A stretch of DNA of 64,000 nt. Source: Avena insularis (lineage: Eukaryota; Streptophyta; Magnoliopsida; Poales; Poaceae). Below the pieces are notes generated by a model. That model searched no databases. It was not told where the DNA came from and saw only the letters and a list, made by a program, of their open reading frames with translations. The stretch spans positions 90,317,285 through 90,381,284 of the forward strand of contig CM042694.1 in NCBI GenBank assembly GCA_023614405.1, read 5' to 3'. Of the stretch, positions 10,186 to 22,700 are shown one piece after another. Position 1 is the first letter of the stretch; each line of letters opens with the position of its first letter. A program made the translations under genes and the position numbers.

Positions 10186-12606
10186 TTACTGCTTGTCCTC
10201 AAGCAATTCAGTTGAAAATTGAGTGCGATAAAAGAACTTTCACGAACACATTTGCTTCATATGATGTAAATATTCTCAGCAACGTGATCAACTACCTAGA
10301 CAATTCATAATAAAGAGTATGCAAATGAGTCTACTTAATAGTTATTGCAAGCTATGAAGATATTCCAACTCAAGAATAATAAGTAGCATGAAGCACAAAC
10401 ATAAGCAACATTACAATGCTCATAGAAAGGTATGATAGAGTGGTATCTCGCTTGCCTTTCATTATGAATGCCAAGGCACCTCTAAAGTTCAAGTGATGAC
10501 TAGAAGTAAAGATATCAAAGATACAAGCATCAAAGTCATAACACAAATAATCAAGTATTGGAACAAACACAAAGAATGATAACTATGCTCTCAAGAAGGT
10601 GCTCAAAGAATATGTGGAGACTCAACAAGTGGAAGAAAAAGGTTTTGAATAATTTTGAAAGGCTTCCAAATGCTGAAAGTATGATACTCGTTAGCTTTGA
10701 GCTCTCATTGCCCCTATCATAAGCATCTTTAATGTGGTTAAGGTGAAAGTGACACAACTAAGAGGATATGCTTGACAAGTTATAAATTAAAGTCTCATGC
10801 CCCTTACTTACGAAGACCCATCCTCATGCTACTCAACTTCAGTCACAAGTAAGCTCTTATCATTGTAAGTACATACATATCATAGAGAACCGCCAACGGG
10901 GTACCCCTTGCATATGATACAGGAGCTATCCCATAATCAAAATGACAAGGCGAGCAGACAATGAGCATCTCAGCGATCTTTTTATTTACTATGTGCATAT
11001 ATTTTTATTGAGGATGCTTCATAGAATGCTCATTATGGTTATGCTACAAGTTTCCACCATCATTAGGCATGTCTTAGGCTAGCCTGTGCTTTCTAACATA
11101 CATACAAACTCCATGATCTTACAAGTTCCACTTTTATTTCACACCGCCGGGATCCATAAGCAAAAGAACATGATATCAACTAGGTACAAAGTACTTATGA
11201 AGCGTTGAAAGCGGTCCCCATGATACATGGTTCTGCCAACTTCAACTCATAAAGCGCAAGCATATGCGCAACAAAGAAGGACGCAATGGTTTAGGCTTAT
11301 TAAGTGCAAGAAAACAAAGTGTGCCATCAAGTTCGTGAGAGCTTTACTAACTAAATTTCTCATAACAAGCAAACATTTTATTCGGAAGAAAACAAGGTAT
11401 ATTGAATATGCACGGAAGTAGCAAGTGATGCTAATGGGTAGGTATGGTGGACACTTTGGAAATATTTGGCTTAGGGAATTGGAAACATGAGTAAGACACT
11501 CAGTGGAAGTGAAGGCTAGCAAAAGTAAGGGAGCGACAGACGAGAGAGCAATAGTTGTCATTATCATGCTGACAACAAAACAAGACTACTCATGGCATGA
11601 AAATGATTCAAGATCTTCAAGGCAAAATAATTCGTCAAGGCTTAACTGATTATTACAGTCATGTGCATGCGTGAGCATGTGCCAAGTCGATCAAATGAAA
11701 CATTCAGAGGAGGATACCACAGTGTCATACCAATTTATGAATAGAGTAATGCAAGCAAACATTCATGAGACATGCTACAAACTATTAGCGGGCTGGAGCT
11801 AATCACAAGAAAGCAAGAACTACTAAGCATCCAAAGATAACATACACCCTACATGAACGGACTAAGCAAGCTCACAAAGATGAGTATATGTACAAAAATG
11901 TAGACAAATAGAGTTCGTTACCAGCCTCTTACCATGCCTCAAGTTGTCATTAATCCTCATTATTGCTCTTCACTTGTATGGATTGAATAATAATATGAAA
12001 CCAATAATCCACAGAGAACTGCCGAACCCTGTAGCCAACTCGCAAAAACCAAAGAAGAACGACAAATATTTTTGGTGTTTTCGATTTTTTAAACAAAAAC
12101 CAAGAGAGAAAAACAAGCAAAGCAAAATCTTTTTGGGTTTTTAGAATAGTTCAAACAAAGCAAAAAGGAAAAAGCAAACCAAAGCAAAAAGAAGAAGCAA
12201 ACCAAAGAGAAACAACAAAAATATTTTTGGTCTTTTTGTGTTTTAGAAAGCAAAAGCAAAGAAGAGCGAAAACTAAAAAGAGAACGAAAACATGAATATA
12301 CAAAGAACCGACGCAACATGATATGGAGATGAGTGTGGTGTCGGCGTACCCCCCCCCCCAAGCTTAGGCTTTTGGCCTAAGTGGGTATCAATCCCAGGCT
12401 GGCCAAGATGAAGTGTCACCAGGGTATGACGAGGAGGTACCGTCGTCCTGGTGCGAGCCAGAGTACATCCCTCCATAATGTGCGGAATAATCATAGGAGG
12501 GCACATCCTCCTGGTGCTGCTCGTGGAAACCCAACAAGCGAACCTGCTCGTCCACCTCCTCCTTGGAGCGCGACCACGGTCTCCTGTCAACACTGAACAA
12601 AGAAGG
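10186..12606 (-). other. Long non-coding 3' spacer of element B, shared with element A family
   Basis: About 2.4 kb with no coding frame of note. The part at about 10,290-11,720 is clearly homologous to 18,500-19,800 and, inverted, to 20,306-21,640. Shared landmarks are 'gagaaccgccaacgggg', 'aaaatgacaaggc' and 'gtgccatcaagtt'. The stretch 12,040-12,290 is rich in A, with 'aaagcaaa' runs. A second polypurine-like tract, an 11-C run followed by 'aagctta' (12,349-12,366), lies at the inner edge. Confidence 0.75.
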
Positions 12607-13536
12607 CTAGGGCAAAAGGATCTCCCTTTCATCCCCGTCAGTGAAAAGCATCCTATATACTAGATTGTTCAAATCAGAGGTAGCAATGACAAAGTGATGA
12701 GTTTTCATGGCAACAAGGTCGAGCCTCTGTGGTGCTAGCATGACATCATCAGGAGCCACCGAGAGATCTAATGCATCGACCACACGCGAGGCAATGATGC
12801 CCCCATAGATAGGCCCCCTAGCAGCTAGGCGGCGAGCAATAAGAGAGCCAAGATTGTACCGAGTATCATTGTTGAGCGCAGCAGCAAGGAAAGCTAAGTG
12901 ATAGTTGGAGATATTACTAGTGTTCTCCCTACCCAATACACTAGTGGCAAGATAGTAAGCAAAGTATCTAAGAGCAGGGAGTTGGATATTTCTTATCTTT
13001 CCGTGCTGCGCCACACGGTCATCATCGTTGGTCACCCCTCGGTAAAGCTCCAACAAATCAGCGGGTCACCCTTGAATTTTCTTCACGGTCCCTGCAATAC
13101 GCACACCTACAATACTGCAAAATCTCTCCAAAGGCATGGTGAAGGGCATATCATAGATCTTAAATGAGACAGTAGAATGATAGGATGTGTTAGAAAATGA
13201 GAAGCTCTCAACAAAAGTTTTGTTGAGCATAGAGTATTGTGCACTCTCATCTTGCATATAAGAGGTCAAGCCAACCCTCTCAATCAGTAGCAAGAAATCA
13301 TCAAGAATACCTGCAGCTTGCAAGAAAGTACAACAAGGAAAAGAGGATGGGTGAGCATCCCCATCATCTCTTTCACTTCCAATACGTGATGCATTGAGGT
13401 CTTCATTATATGATGGCCTAGCTTGAGAGGTTGTTCTTGAGGGCCTTGACCTCCTAGGTGCATCACTCTCAAATATCTCTCCAAAAGTGTGGTTGTTCAT
13501 GCTTAGTAATCTGAAATTTAAACACCTATTAAACAA
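12607..13536 (-). pseudogene. Athila-type extra ORF of element B, one internal stop
   Basis: A single minus-strand reading frame from 13,536 to 12,607, interrupted only by TGA at 13,066-13,068. The second half holds 'LLELYRGVTNDDD', 'LPALRYFAYYLATSVLGREN' and 'LGSLIARRLAARGPIYGGI'. This pattern is typical of the extra protein found in Athila-like Gypsy elements of grasses, a family of unknown function. It lies between gag-protease and the 3' LTR, where pol or an extra ORF would be expected. The first half is Ser/Arg-rich and less conserved. Apart from the single stop the frame is well preserved. The family assignment comes from motif memory, not a search. Confidence 0.6.
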
Positions 13537-14392
13537 GTGATTGCAAAGTAAATATAATGAAGGAATCTACTCATAGGGACTAGCACGAGGCCTAAACATG
13601 CATCAAAACTATATCTCTAAGCATCAAACAAGCTTATAAGCCCTCAAAACCAGTCACCTACAGCAGCAAAATACTCAACATACAATCCACTAAACACAAA
13701 TCTACTTGGACAAGGGGAGGAGTCACATACCAAGGAACAATTGCTCCAAATTTCAACAAGAAAGATGGGATGAGCAAAGAGAACGAAGAAATCAAGGGCA
13801 AGCATAGAGAGGACGCGATTTCGAGCTATGAACTGGAGCTTACTCGGGAGAGAGAAGAAAGTGGCAGGAGAGAGAGGTAGTGGGGGGCCAGGGGTGGCCC
13901 ACACCAGGGCATGGCGCCACCCAGGTCTGGTCGCGCCACCATGTGGTGTGCCTGCCTGGTGGGCCCCCCTGGTACCTACCAGGTACTCCTCTGCCCCTTT
14001 TTTCACGTAAAAATTTAATATGATTTTTCTGGAATTTTTCGAGACACTTTATTTTTGGGCATTTTTCAGAAATAGAAGAATGATTTTTCTGACAGACAGA
14101 TTTTTTTCTTTTTTGAAAACATGACGCAAGGACAAAACAAGGCTAGAACTACAGAAGTTCTAGCATGCAAGCAAACTAACAACACAAAGAAAACTAAATG
14201 AAAGCAAACACTAAAAAAATGCAAAGGATAGAAATAAACGGAGATAATCATAATGAAAACATTGTTTTGTTCAATGGAATCTTTTGTTACCAAGGTTGAT
14301 CAAGTCTTGCTACCAAAACAATTGCATATGAGACAAAACTTTGTATTCCACTAATGATTATGTTACCTCAACCTTGATAGCAATGGTCCCAA
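13537..14392 (-). other. Non-coding region of element B between gag-protease and extra ORF
   Basis: About 850 bp in the place where pol would be expected; no RT or integrase motif is visible on either strand. A GC-rich patch at 13,870-13,990 ('gggggccaggggtggccc') resembles the GC-rich patches inside the LTRs. The apparent open frames over it on both strands look like products of base composition. Confidence 0.6.
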
Positions 14393-17018
14393 TCATAATA
14401 GTTTCAAATTTTTCTTTTGGTATGGGACAATATATTTCTCCAACTTGAATGCCTTCAACATGTTCAATTGAATAAATCCTTTCAATCTTCTTGGGGAAAT
14501 AGACAGTATGTCATTAAGATTGAAGGTCACCTTTCCTTGATTACAATTAATAATAGCTCCTGCAGTATTAAGAAAAGGTCTCCCAAGAATAATAGACATA
14601 TTATCATCTTCAGGCATTTCAAGCACAACAAAATCAGTTAATATCAAGCAATTATGAGCCACCTGGACAGGTACATCCTCACATATACCCACAGGAATAG
14701 TGGTAGACTTATCAGCCATTTGCAAAGATATATCAGTTGGTATCAATTTTTCAAGCTGAAGCCTCTTATAGAGAGAGAAAGGCATAACACTAACTCCAGC
14801 TCCCAAATCACACAAAGCAGTTCTAACATAACTGTTCTTGATAGAGCAAGGGATAGTTGGAATCCCTGGGTCTCCAAGTTTCTTAGGAACCTTACCATTG
14901 AAGGAATAATTAGCAAGCAAAGTAGAGATTTCTTCATTAGGGATCTTCCTTTTATTCGAGACAATGTCCTTCATATACTTTGAGTAAGGAGGCAATTTAA
15001 TAGCATCAGTCAAACGAATTTGCAAGAATAAAGGTTTCATCCACTCACAAAACTTATTATAGTGTTCATCTTCCTTTGACTTGTGTTTCTTATCAAGGAA
15101 AGGCATAGGTTTTTGGACCCAAGGTTCTCTTTCACTACCATGTTTCTTAGCAATAAAATCTTCCTTAGTGTATTTAGTATTCTTAGTGCGGGTTTCAGGG
15201 TCTTCTTCAACTTTTTCTTCATTAGGCACTTCATTTTCTTCATTACCACTTTCAGTTTCAGCATCAGAGATAGATATACTATTAGGATCTATAGCAGGTT
15301 CAGAGGGTTCTACAACAGTTTTATGTTTGTTTTTCCTTTTCTTACGAGTAGAACCACTATTTTCAGCTTGTTGAGAATCCTGCTCAATTCTTTTGGGATA
15401 CCCCTCAGGATATAGAGGATCCTGGGTAGCAGCACCACTTCTAGTTCTAATTTCATAAGCATGTTTTTGTTTAGCAGCATTAACTAGCAAGTCGTTTTGC
15501 ACTTTAACGAGTTGATCTATTTGAGTTTGAACCATTTGAAAGTGTTTAACAATCATTTTTAACATCATTAGAGGTTCTTTCCACAATATCTTTCAAATCA
15601 ACAATAGCTCTAGTGTTTTCCATAAGATGATTTTGCACCCTTTTATTAAAGTTATCTTGCTTAACAATAAAGATATCAAATTCTTCTAAGCATTGATCAG
15701 GAGGTTTCAAGTAAGGGATATCACCTTCATCAAAGTGTTGGAGAGAGTGTACCTCAATAGTGGATGAGTAGGGAATAGGCTTACATAATTCTTCTATAGG
15801 AGGTAAATTCTTGACATCTACAGCTTTAATTCCCTTCTCCTTAAGACATTTCTTAGCTTCCTTCATCACTTCATCATTTAATTCAATAACTCCCCTCTTC
15901 TTTGATGTTGGAATAGGCACAGGAATAGATGGTTCAGGTACAATTACTTCAGGTATAGCTTGTTTAGGAGGAGTCCAATCTTCATAATTCTTGCTTATTT
16001 TAGCCATTAATTCCTCAGCTTCCTTGGGAGTCCTATTCCTGAAAATACAATCAGCACAACTATCTAGGTATGTCCTAGATTCTTCGGTTAGTCCATTATA
16101 AAATATATCAAGTAGTTCATTCTTAGGTAATGGACTTCCAGCCTATGCATGAATCAAAGCACAAAACCTTGCCCAAGATTCGGGCAATACCTCTTTTTCT
16201 CCCTGTTTAAAATCAAAAAGTTCCTGCAAAACAGCATGTCTAGCACTAGGAGGAAAATATTTCTCCAGGAAAGTATTAAACAAGCACTCAGGGTAATCAA
16301 TAGATCCAGGAGGTAAATTACCAAACCAAGTTTTAGCTTCTCCTTTTAGTGAAAAAGGGAAAATCTTAGCAACAATGTAAGTACGCATTTTAATATCATC
16401 AGAAAACAAGCCACTCATGGTAGAAAGTTCATTCATATGTGCTACCGCACTTTCATTCTTAGTTCCGCCAAAAGGTTCTTTCTCGACAATAGCTATGTAA
16501 GATAGATCGAGAGAGAAATCATAATCTTCATCTATAATGTTTATGGGAGAAGCAGCAAACTTAGCATCAAGAAACAATTTGGGTTTAATAGTACGCCTCT
16601 CAAGGAGATTCTTAGCGGCTCTACTATCATGGGTGTTCCTACATTCTTCAATAAACTCATCAGTCATCTCAACATAATCTTCTTCAGCATCATAACTCTC
16701 ACTAGACTCAGGTGAGCTAACAGGTGTGGCAGTGTCTTCATTAGGAGTTTCGGTATTTCCAACTATAGTTCTAGCAATCGTAGCATCTAGGAAAGGACCT
16801 AATGAACCACTCTTATCAAGCACAGTAGAAGAAGCATCATAAGCATCAGAAGTTTCAGATTCAGCAGTAGTATCAGTGTGTGTAGCATGTGTATGTGGTG
16901 GTGTAAGGAACTTACTCAGAACAGACGGTGAATCAAGAGCAGTAGAGGTGTTCAGAACCGTACCTCTTCTTGTAGTGGATGGTAAAATAGGAACCTTGCC
17001 ATCACGAGACTTACCCAT
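14393..17018 (-). pseudogene. Gypsy gag-protease of element B, nearly intact
   Basis: Starts at ATG 17,018, 61 bp downstream of the primer site. The retrotransposon gag domain lies at about 16,140-16,430, with 'FPFSLKGEAKTWFGNLP' and 'LEKYFPPSAR'. The frame is interrupted by one TAG (16,143-16,145) and then continues in the same register to about 15,560. A single frameshift there moves it into the frame ending at 14,393. The C-terminal part contains a retropepsin with the canonical catalytic motif 'CDLGAGVSVMP' and the flap-region partner 'IILGRPFLNTAGAII'. An acidic Lys/Glu-rich linker separates the two. One stop and one frameshift are few lesions compared with element A. No pol follows. Confidence 0.88.
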
Positions 17019-17078
17019 GATGGATGGAAAGCAGCGAACAATAGAGAATCCAAGTGAACTTGATAAATAAAGCTATGC

Positions 17079-17096
17079 TCCCCGGCAACGGTGCTA
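17079..17096 (-). promoter_or_regulatory. Primer-binding site of element B (tRNA-Asp type)
   Basis: The plus strand reads tccccggcaacggtgcta, matching the plant tRNA-Asp 3' end at 16 of 18 positions. It lies 11 bp inside the 5' LTR end at 17,108, as expected for a primer site. Confidence 0.85.
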
Positions 17097-17107
17097 GAAA
17101 ATAGTCT

Positions 17108-18485
17108 TGATGACCCACAAGTATAGGGGGTGGATTGCTGTATTTTCGAGGGAAGTGAAACCCAATTTATTGATTCGACACAAGGGGAGCCAAAGAATAC
17201 TTATCAGCCTTAACAAGTGAGTTGTCAATTCAGCTGCACCTGGAAACAATCTTGCTCACAACACAGTAGCAACAGTTTTGTAGTAGGAATAGTAAAGTAA
17301 CAATAGCAGCAAAACAAAGACAGTAGTAACAAAAGCAAGAACAGTGGATTCGAAAAGTAGGCATAGGGATGGATGGACGGGCGTTGCATGGACAAGACAA
17401 TTCACATAGCAATCAGAACATAGGGAAATTGCAGATAAATAAGATAAAGCACCCAAGTATACAATCCTAGGCATGTGTTCCATATATAGTCATACGTGCT
17501 CGCAATGAGAACTTGCACAACATCTTTTGTCCTGCCAACCCGTTTGCAGCGGGGCCTCTAGGGAACTACTGGCAATTAAGGTGCTCCTTTTAATAAAGCA
17601 CCGGAGCAAAGCATTAACACTCCTTGAACACACGTGATCCTCACATCAAAGCCTTTCCCTTCCGGCTACCCCGATTTCTGTCACTTCGGAACCATAGGTT
17701 CCGGACAATGACGTGTGTATACAACTTGTAGATAAGACCCAAAACAATACTATCATGATGAATCAATAATAAGTTCAAATCTGCAATCATGGCACTCGGG
17801 CCCTAGTGACAAGCATTAAGCACAACAAGGTTGCAACAAAGTCATAAAGCACTAACAGAGATACTAGGCATTATGCCCTAATAATCTGATGCCATTACAT
17901 GAACAATCTCATCCAATCCCTACCATCCCAATAGCCTACAGCGGGGGATTACTCACTCATAGATGGGGAAACATGGATGGTCGATGGAGAAGTGATGGTG
18001 ATGATGATGGAAATGATCTCCTCCAATTCCCCGTCCCGGCAGGGTGCCAGAACGGAGTTTCTGGTGCTGTTTCATGGAATCTGGTGGTGGCGGCAGAGCG
18101 GAACTCCTTCTGGAAAAACGTCGAACCCCCCGAAGTTTTTAGGTCAGAAGGCTCCTTATAGGTGAAGAGAGAGGTCGAGGGGGTGCCTGAGGGCCCGCAC
18201 CACCCCCTGGCTCGGCCTGGCCTGGCCCGCGCTAGCAGGTGGTGTGGCCACCCAGGGCTCTTCTCCGTCTCGTATTCTGGCTCCTGGAGTCTTCGGGTAA
18301 AATAGGATTTTTGGCATATTTTCCAGGATTTTTCCTGATAGTTGATTTTCGGCACAAAAAGTAGACACCAAGGCAATTCTGCTGAAAATAGTGTCAGTTC
18401 GTATTAGTTGCATCCAAATCACACAAGTATAGAGGAGAAACAATGCAAAAGTGTTCGGGAAAGTAGATACGTTTTGGACGTATCA
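17108..18485 (-). repeat. 5' LTR of element B
   Basis: About 1,378 bp, TG...CA on the plus strand, followed by the gacac duplication at 18,486. It is the longer of the pair and keeps the segment (about 17,895-18,010) deleted from the 3' LTR. It should hold the element's promoter and polyadenylation signals, but no TATA box could be chosen with confidence. Confidence 0.9.
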
Positions 18486-19805
18486 GACACCTTCAAAGTT
18501 CATAAGAGTGACTAGATATAATAGTTTAAAACAAGCAATATCAAGTTATGCATCAATCAACTAGTCTTAGGACAATGCACATAGAACTAAGAATGGCCAC
18601 TATGCTCTCAAAGAAGGTGCATAAAGATAGAAGGTGGAGACTCAATATAATGGTGAAAGAAAGACCTTTTGTAAAAGGAAGTAGGGATTCAAGTCTCATA
18701 AAGAGCTTCCAAAAATTATGGTACTTATAGCTTTCAGCTCTCATTTCCCCTATCATAAGCATCTTGAAGTGATTAAGGTTAAAGTGAACAAACTATGGTG
18801 TACATGCTTGACGAAGTATAAGTCGGAAATCTCATGTCCCTTGTATACGAGGGCCGCTCCTCATGCTACTCAAGTTTAGTCACCGGTAAGTTCTTGTCAT
18901 TGTGCGTACATGTGTATCATTGAGAACCGCCAACGGGATACCCCTTGCCCGATGATACGGAAGAATCCCCATATCAAAATGACAAGGCAAGCAGACAACG
19001 AGCATCTCAGCATTCTTCTTATTTACCATGGGAATATGGTGCTTTTTTCTCTCTTTCCTCTTTTCATAGTACCTCTTTTTTTCTTTTCTCTTTTTTTCTC
19101 AATATAGGACTCTTTTTTTATAAGAAGAATGCTTCATAGACAGCTCATTATGGTTACGCTGCAGGTTTCTACCATGTCCACATGGTTTAGACCAGCAGCC
19201 CAGGCGTTTCTCTAACACATATACATAACTCCATGGACTTACAAGCTCCCCTTTCATTTCACACCGACGACATCCATATACAAAAGAGCATGATATCAAC
19301 TAGGTACAAGTACCAAGTGATATGTTTAAAGCGTTCCCCATGAAAGCATGGTTCTGCTAATTCCCAACAAATAAGTGCAAGCATATACAATATGGACGAC
19401 ACAATGGTTTAAGTTTATTAAGGGCAAGTAAAGTAAAGTGTGCCATCAAGTTTGTGAGAGCTTTAATCACTAGGTTTCTCATAACAAGTGGAAGGTAAAC
19501 AAAAGCATGAATATACTTGGAATAGCATATGCTAATAGGTAGGTATGGTGGACTCTTTGGAATAACTTGGTTTAGGGAGTTGGGTGCATGAGTGGAACTC
19601 ATACTTTGTTGTGGAGGCTAGCAAAAGACTGGGAGCGACAAACTAAGAGGGCAATAATGGCCATAATCATGCAGAGCGACAAAACATCATTGATCAAAGC
19701 ATAAAGTGATACTACAAGTTGAAAACTAAAGGATCATAAAGGCTACGGTGACTTTGGATAATCATAACACGGTGTGAGCATGCGCCAAGTCAACCCAAAT
19801 AAAGC
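18486..19805 (-). repeat. Inverted-repeat arm 1, inner part (element A family spacer)
   Basis: Continuation of 8,616-8,923 after element B. It is the reverse complement of about 20,306-21,625, with modest divergence. Matching pairs include the 'gagaaccgccaacggg' segment at 18,923 and its complement near 21,170, and 'gtcaacccaaataaagc' at 19,789-19,805 with its complement from 20,306. No coding potential is evident. Confidence 0.88.
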
Positions 19806-20305
19806 TCAAGCTTGGGGATGCCACCCCGTGTCACCCCTAGAAATATTCAAGAGGTACAAGCGTCAAAGCTTGGAGATGCTCAAGGCATCCCCTTCTTCAT
19901 CAATAAAAATCACAGGTTTCTTCCAAACACTTCATTTTTATTGTTTCATGCACATTTGTGTTGTTCTTGGAGCGTCTTGGTTTTTCATTTTGGTTTTCGT
20001 TTGCTTGGTTTTCTTAATTTTCTTAATAAATTGGTTGGACCCCCTATTTCATACATTCGTTTTCAAATAGTTTGGTTTGGATTGGAAAGAGTAGAAAAGT
20101 TCATGCTTAAGTGGTAAAGAGAGCTTGTTTTTGACTATGGCCTATGCTTTGTCATGCCATGCTTGATATTGTTTTGGCTTTATGCTTAGTGATCTTTGCT
20201 GTAGCATGGCATGTTATAAACAATTGAGATTGCTTAATGTGCCTTGGATGAATCATGCGTTGTTTTAGCATATTAAATCATAGTAGTGTTGTATTCTCCT
20301 TTGAT
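19806..20305 (+). other. 500-bp centre of the inverted repeat
   Basis: An unpaired spacer between the two arms. In plus orientation it begins with 'caagcttggggatgccacc' and includes 'aaggcatccccttcttcatc', a pattern common just after pol in Triticeae Gypsy elements. It therefore probably belongs to the plus-strand half. No gene is seen. Confidence 0.6.
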
Positions 20306-21878
20306 GCTTTATTTGGGTTGACTTGGCTCATGCTCACACCATGTTATGACTATCCCAAGTCACCATAGCCTTTATGATTCTTTAGTTTTCGACTTGTAAT
20401 ATCACTTTATGGTTTGATCAATGATGTTTTGTCCCTCTGCATGATTATGGCCATTATTGCTCTCTTAGTCGGTTGCTCCCAGTCTTTTGCTGGCCTCCAT
20501 AACCAAGTATGAGTCCCACTCATGCATCCAACTCATAAAACCAAGTTATTCCAAAGAGTCCACCATACCTACCTATTTGCATTTGTTATTCCAAGTATAT
20601 TCATGTTTTTATCTACCTTCCGAATTAAACTTGTTATGAGAAAACTAGTGATTAAATCTCTCACGAACTTGATGGCACACTTTACTTTTCTTGCCCTTAA
20701 TAAACTTGAACCATTGTGTCGTCTATGTTGTATATGCTTGCACTTATATGTTGGGGATTAGCAGAACCATGTTGTCATGGGGAACGCTTTCAACATTGCA
20801 CTTGTACTTTGTACCTAGTTGATATCATGCTCTTTTGTCTATGGATGTCGTCGGTGTGAAATGAAAGGGGAGCTTGTAAGTCCATGGAGTTATGTTTGTG
20901 TGTTAGAGAAACGCCTGGGCCGCCGGTCTAATCCATGCTGTTATGGTGGAAACCTGCAGCGTAACCATAATGAGCTGTCTATGAAGTATTCTTCTTATAA
21001 AAAAAGAGTCAGATATTGAGAAAAGGAGAAAAAAGATTTGAGAAAAGAGGAAAGAGAGAAAAAAGCACCATTTTCCCATGGTAAATAAGAAGATTGCTGA
21101 GATGCTCGTTGTTTGCTTGCCTTGTCATTTTGATATGGGAATTCTTCCATATCATCGGGCAAGGGGTACCCCGTTGGCGGTTCTCTATGATACACATGTA
21201 CTTACTATGACAAGAACTTACCGGTAACTAAACTTGAGTAGCATAAGGAGCGGCCCTCGTATTCAAGGGACATGAGATTTCCAACTTATACTTTGTCAAG
21301 CATATACTCCATAGTTTGTTCACTTGAACCTTAATCACTTCAAGATGCTTATGATAGGGGCAATGAGAGCTGAAAGCTAATAAGTATCATAATTTTTGGA
21401 AGCTCTTTATGAAACCTGAATCCCTACTTCTTTCTATGAAGGCCTTTCTTTTACTTTTTATGTTGAGTCTCCACCTTCTATCTTTATGCACCTATTTTGA
21501 GAGCATAGTGGCTATTTTAAGTTCTATGTGCATTGTCTCAAAGACTTGTTGATTGATACAAAACTTTGATATTGCTTGTTCTTAAACTATTTGTATCTAG
21601 TCACTCTTATGAACTTTGAAGGTGTCCTATGCATTTATGTTTGCTACTCTATGAGGGACAAGCTGAATGCCACTATGCTATGTTTTCTTTATATGAAACA
21701 AACAAACGTCTTGCAGAACATTGTTATTCATGAATCTTTTGTCTGTGCCTTTTCATGTTACAACATAGTTGCTATGTCTTATTGTTAGAACTTTGTCTTT
21801 CATGCTATGTTGAAGTACTATGATCCCAGCTATCAATGTTTTACCAATACTTTGATCAATTTTATGATGGTGCATGTC
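20306..21878 (+). repeat. Inverted-repeat arm 2 (element A family 3' spacer, plus orientation)
   Basis: The reverse complement of 18,486-19,805 followed by that of 8,659-8,923, so it spans the site where element B entered the other arm and serves as an empty-site reference. It ends abruptly at 21,878 ('ggtgcatgtc'), roughly 60 bp before the polypurine tract would be expected. The plus-strand element therefore lacks its 3' LTR. Confidence 0.88.
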
Positions 21879-22376
21879 CGGCGGAAGGAGCTCAGGTTCG
21901 ACGCCTCTCCTCTATATTCCCGCTGTGCCTGCTTATCCGCCGCCGCGGGCCTAGGCAGCTGCTGGCGATGCAGGACCATGACGCGCTCCAAATTGAGGCC
22001 TACCTCTAGGGCCGGAACCGTCAGGTGAATATGATGCACCCTAGATCTAACTTTCAGTTACTATTTTGTGAATTGCTGAACATTGCGGCCGTGTTCTAGT
22101 GTTATACAATGGTGCATGTTGTCTTCGGCCAGGATGCTCTGTTCTACTTGGTCACTGCGCCCTATATCACATGTAGGTTGTAGCTTCAGATGGAGAATAA
22201 ACAAATCACTAGCTGTTGTTGGCTGGGTATGACTCTGAAAACAACACATGTACATGGGAGTACGATATAGTAGAAGGATGGGATGAGTGTTTGCCTAGAA
22301 CATGTACCTCTTAATTTTTATAACTAGTAACGAGTGTCACTGCCCTCAGTCCACGCTGCTGCCAAATTACGAACAC

Positions 22377-22700
22377 ATCAGCTCGACATGTTGATCATGA
22401 TAAACGTATTTATCTATGTGCCTAATTCTTAATCTATCAGCTCTTCATGGTGATCATGATAATCTTAGAGGATATAAATCTATAACTCCACTTGCGAAAT
22501 ATTCGTTGACATGATAGATGTCTGCTGAAAGCTTTGTTTTGTTAATTAGAACAATTTTCTGCGTATCTAATTCTGAACCTATCAGCTCGGCATGATCATC
22601 ATAATCTTAGAGGATGTAAACCTATAGATCCATTTGCGAAATATTCATTGACATGTAGATGTTTGCTGAAATCTCTGTCTTATTAATTAGAACCAGTTTG
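22377..22700. repeat. Imperfect tandem duplication, about 145-bp unit
   Basis: A partial unit at 22,377-22,435, one unit at 22,436-22,580 and another from 22,581 to about 22,700. Each starts with 'atcagctc' and contains 'gatcatgataa' or 'gatcatcataa'. The two long units also share 'gcgaaatattcgttgacatg'-like and 'gttaattagaac'-like segments. The repeat lies inside a presumed intron of the exon-like region. Confidence 0.8.

Larger units (their letters stand above)
8924..18485 (-). mobile_element. Complete nested Gypsy LTR retrotransposon (element B), non-autonomous
   Basis: A 9.56-kb element on the minus strand. It has a 3' LTR (8,924-10,167), polypurine tract, spacer, Athila-type extra ORF (12,607-13,536), gag-protease (14,393-17,018), tRNA-Asp-type primer site (17,079-17,096) and 5' LTR (17,108-18,485). 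The 5-bp duplication gacac flanks it at 8,919-8,923 and 18,486-18,490. No reverse transcriptase, RNase H or integrase motif is visible anywhere in the internal region, so mobility would need proteins in trans. The LTR start on the minus strand (TGATACGTCCAAAACGTATC) recalls the WHAM/Sumaya group; the name is unverified. It sits inside the 3' spacer of another Gypsy family. Confidence 0.92.
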
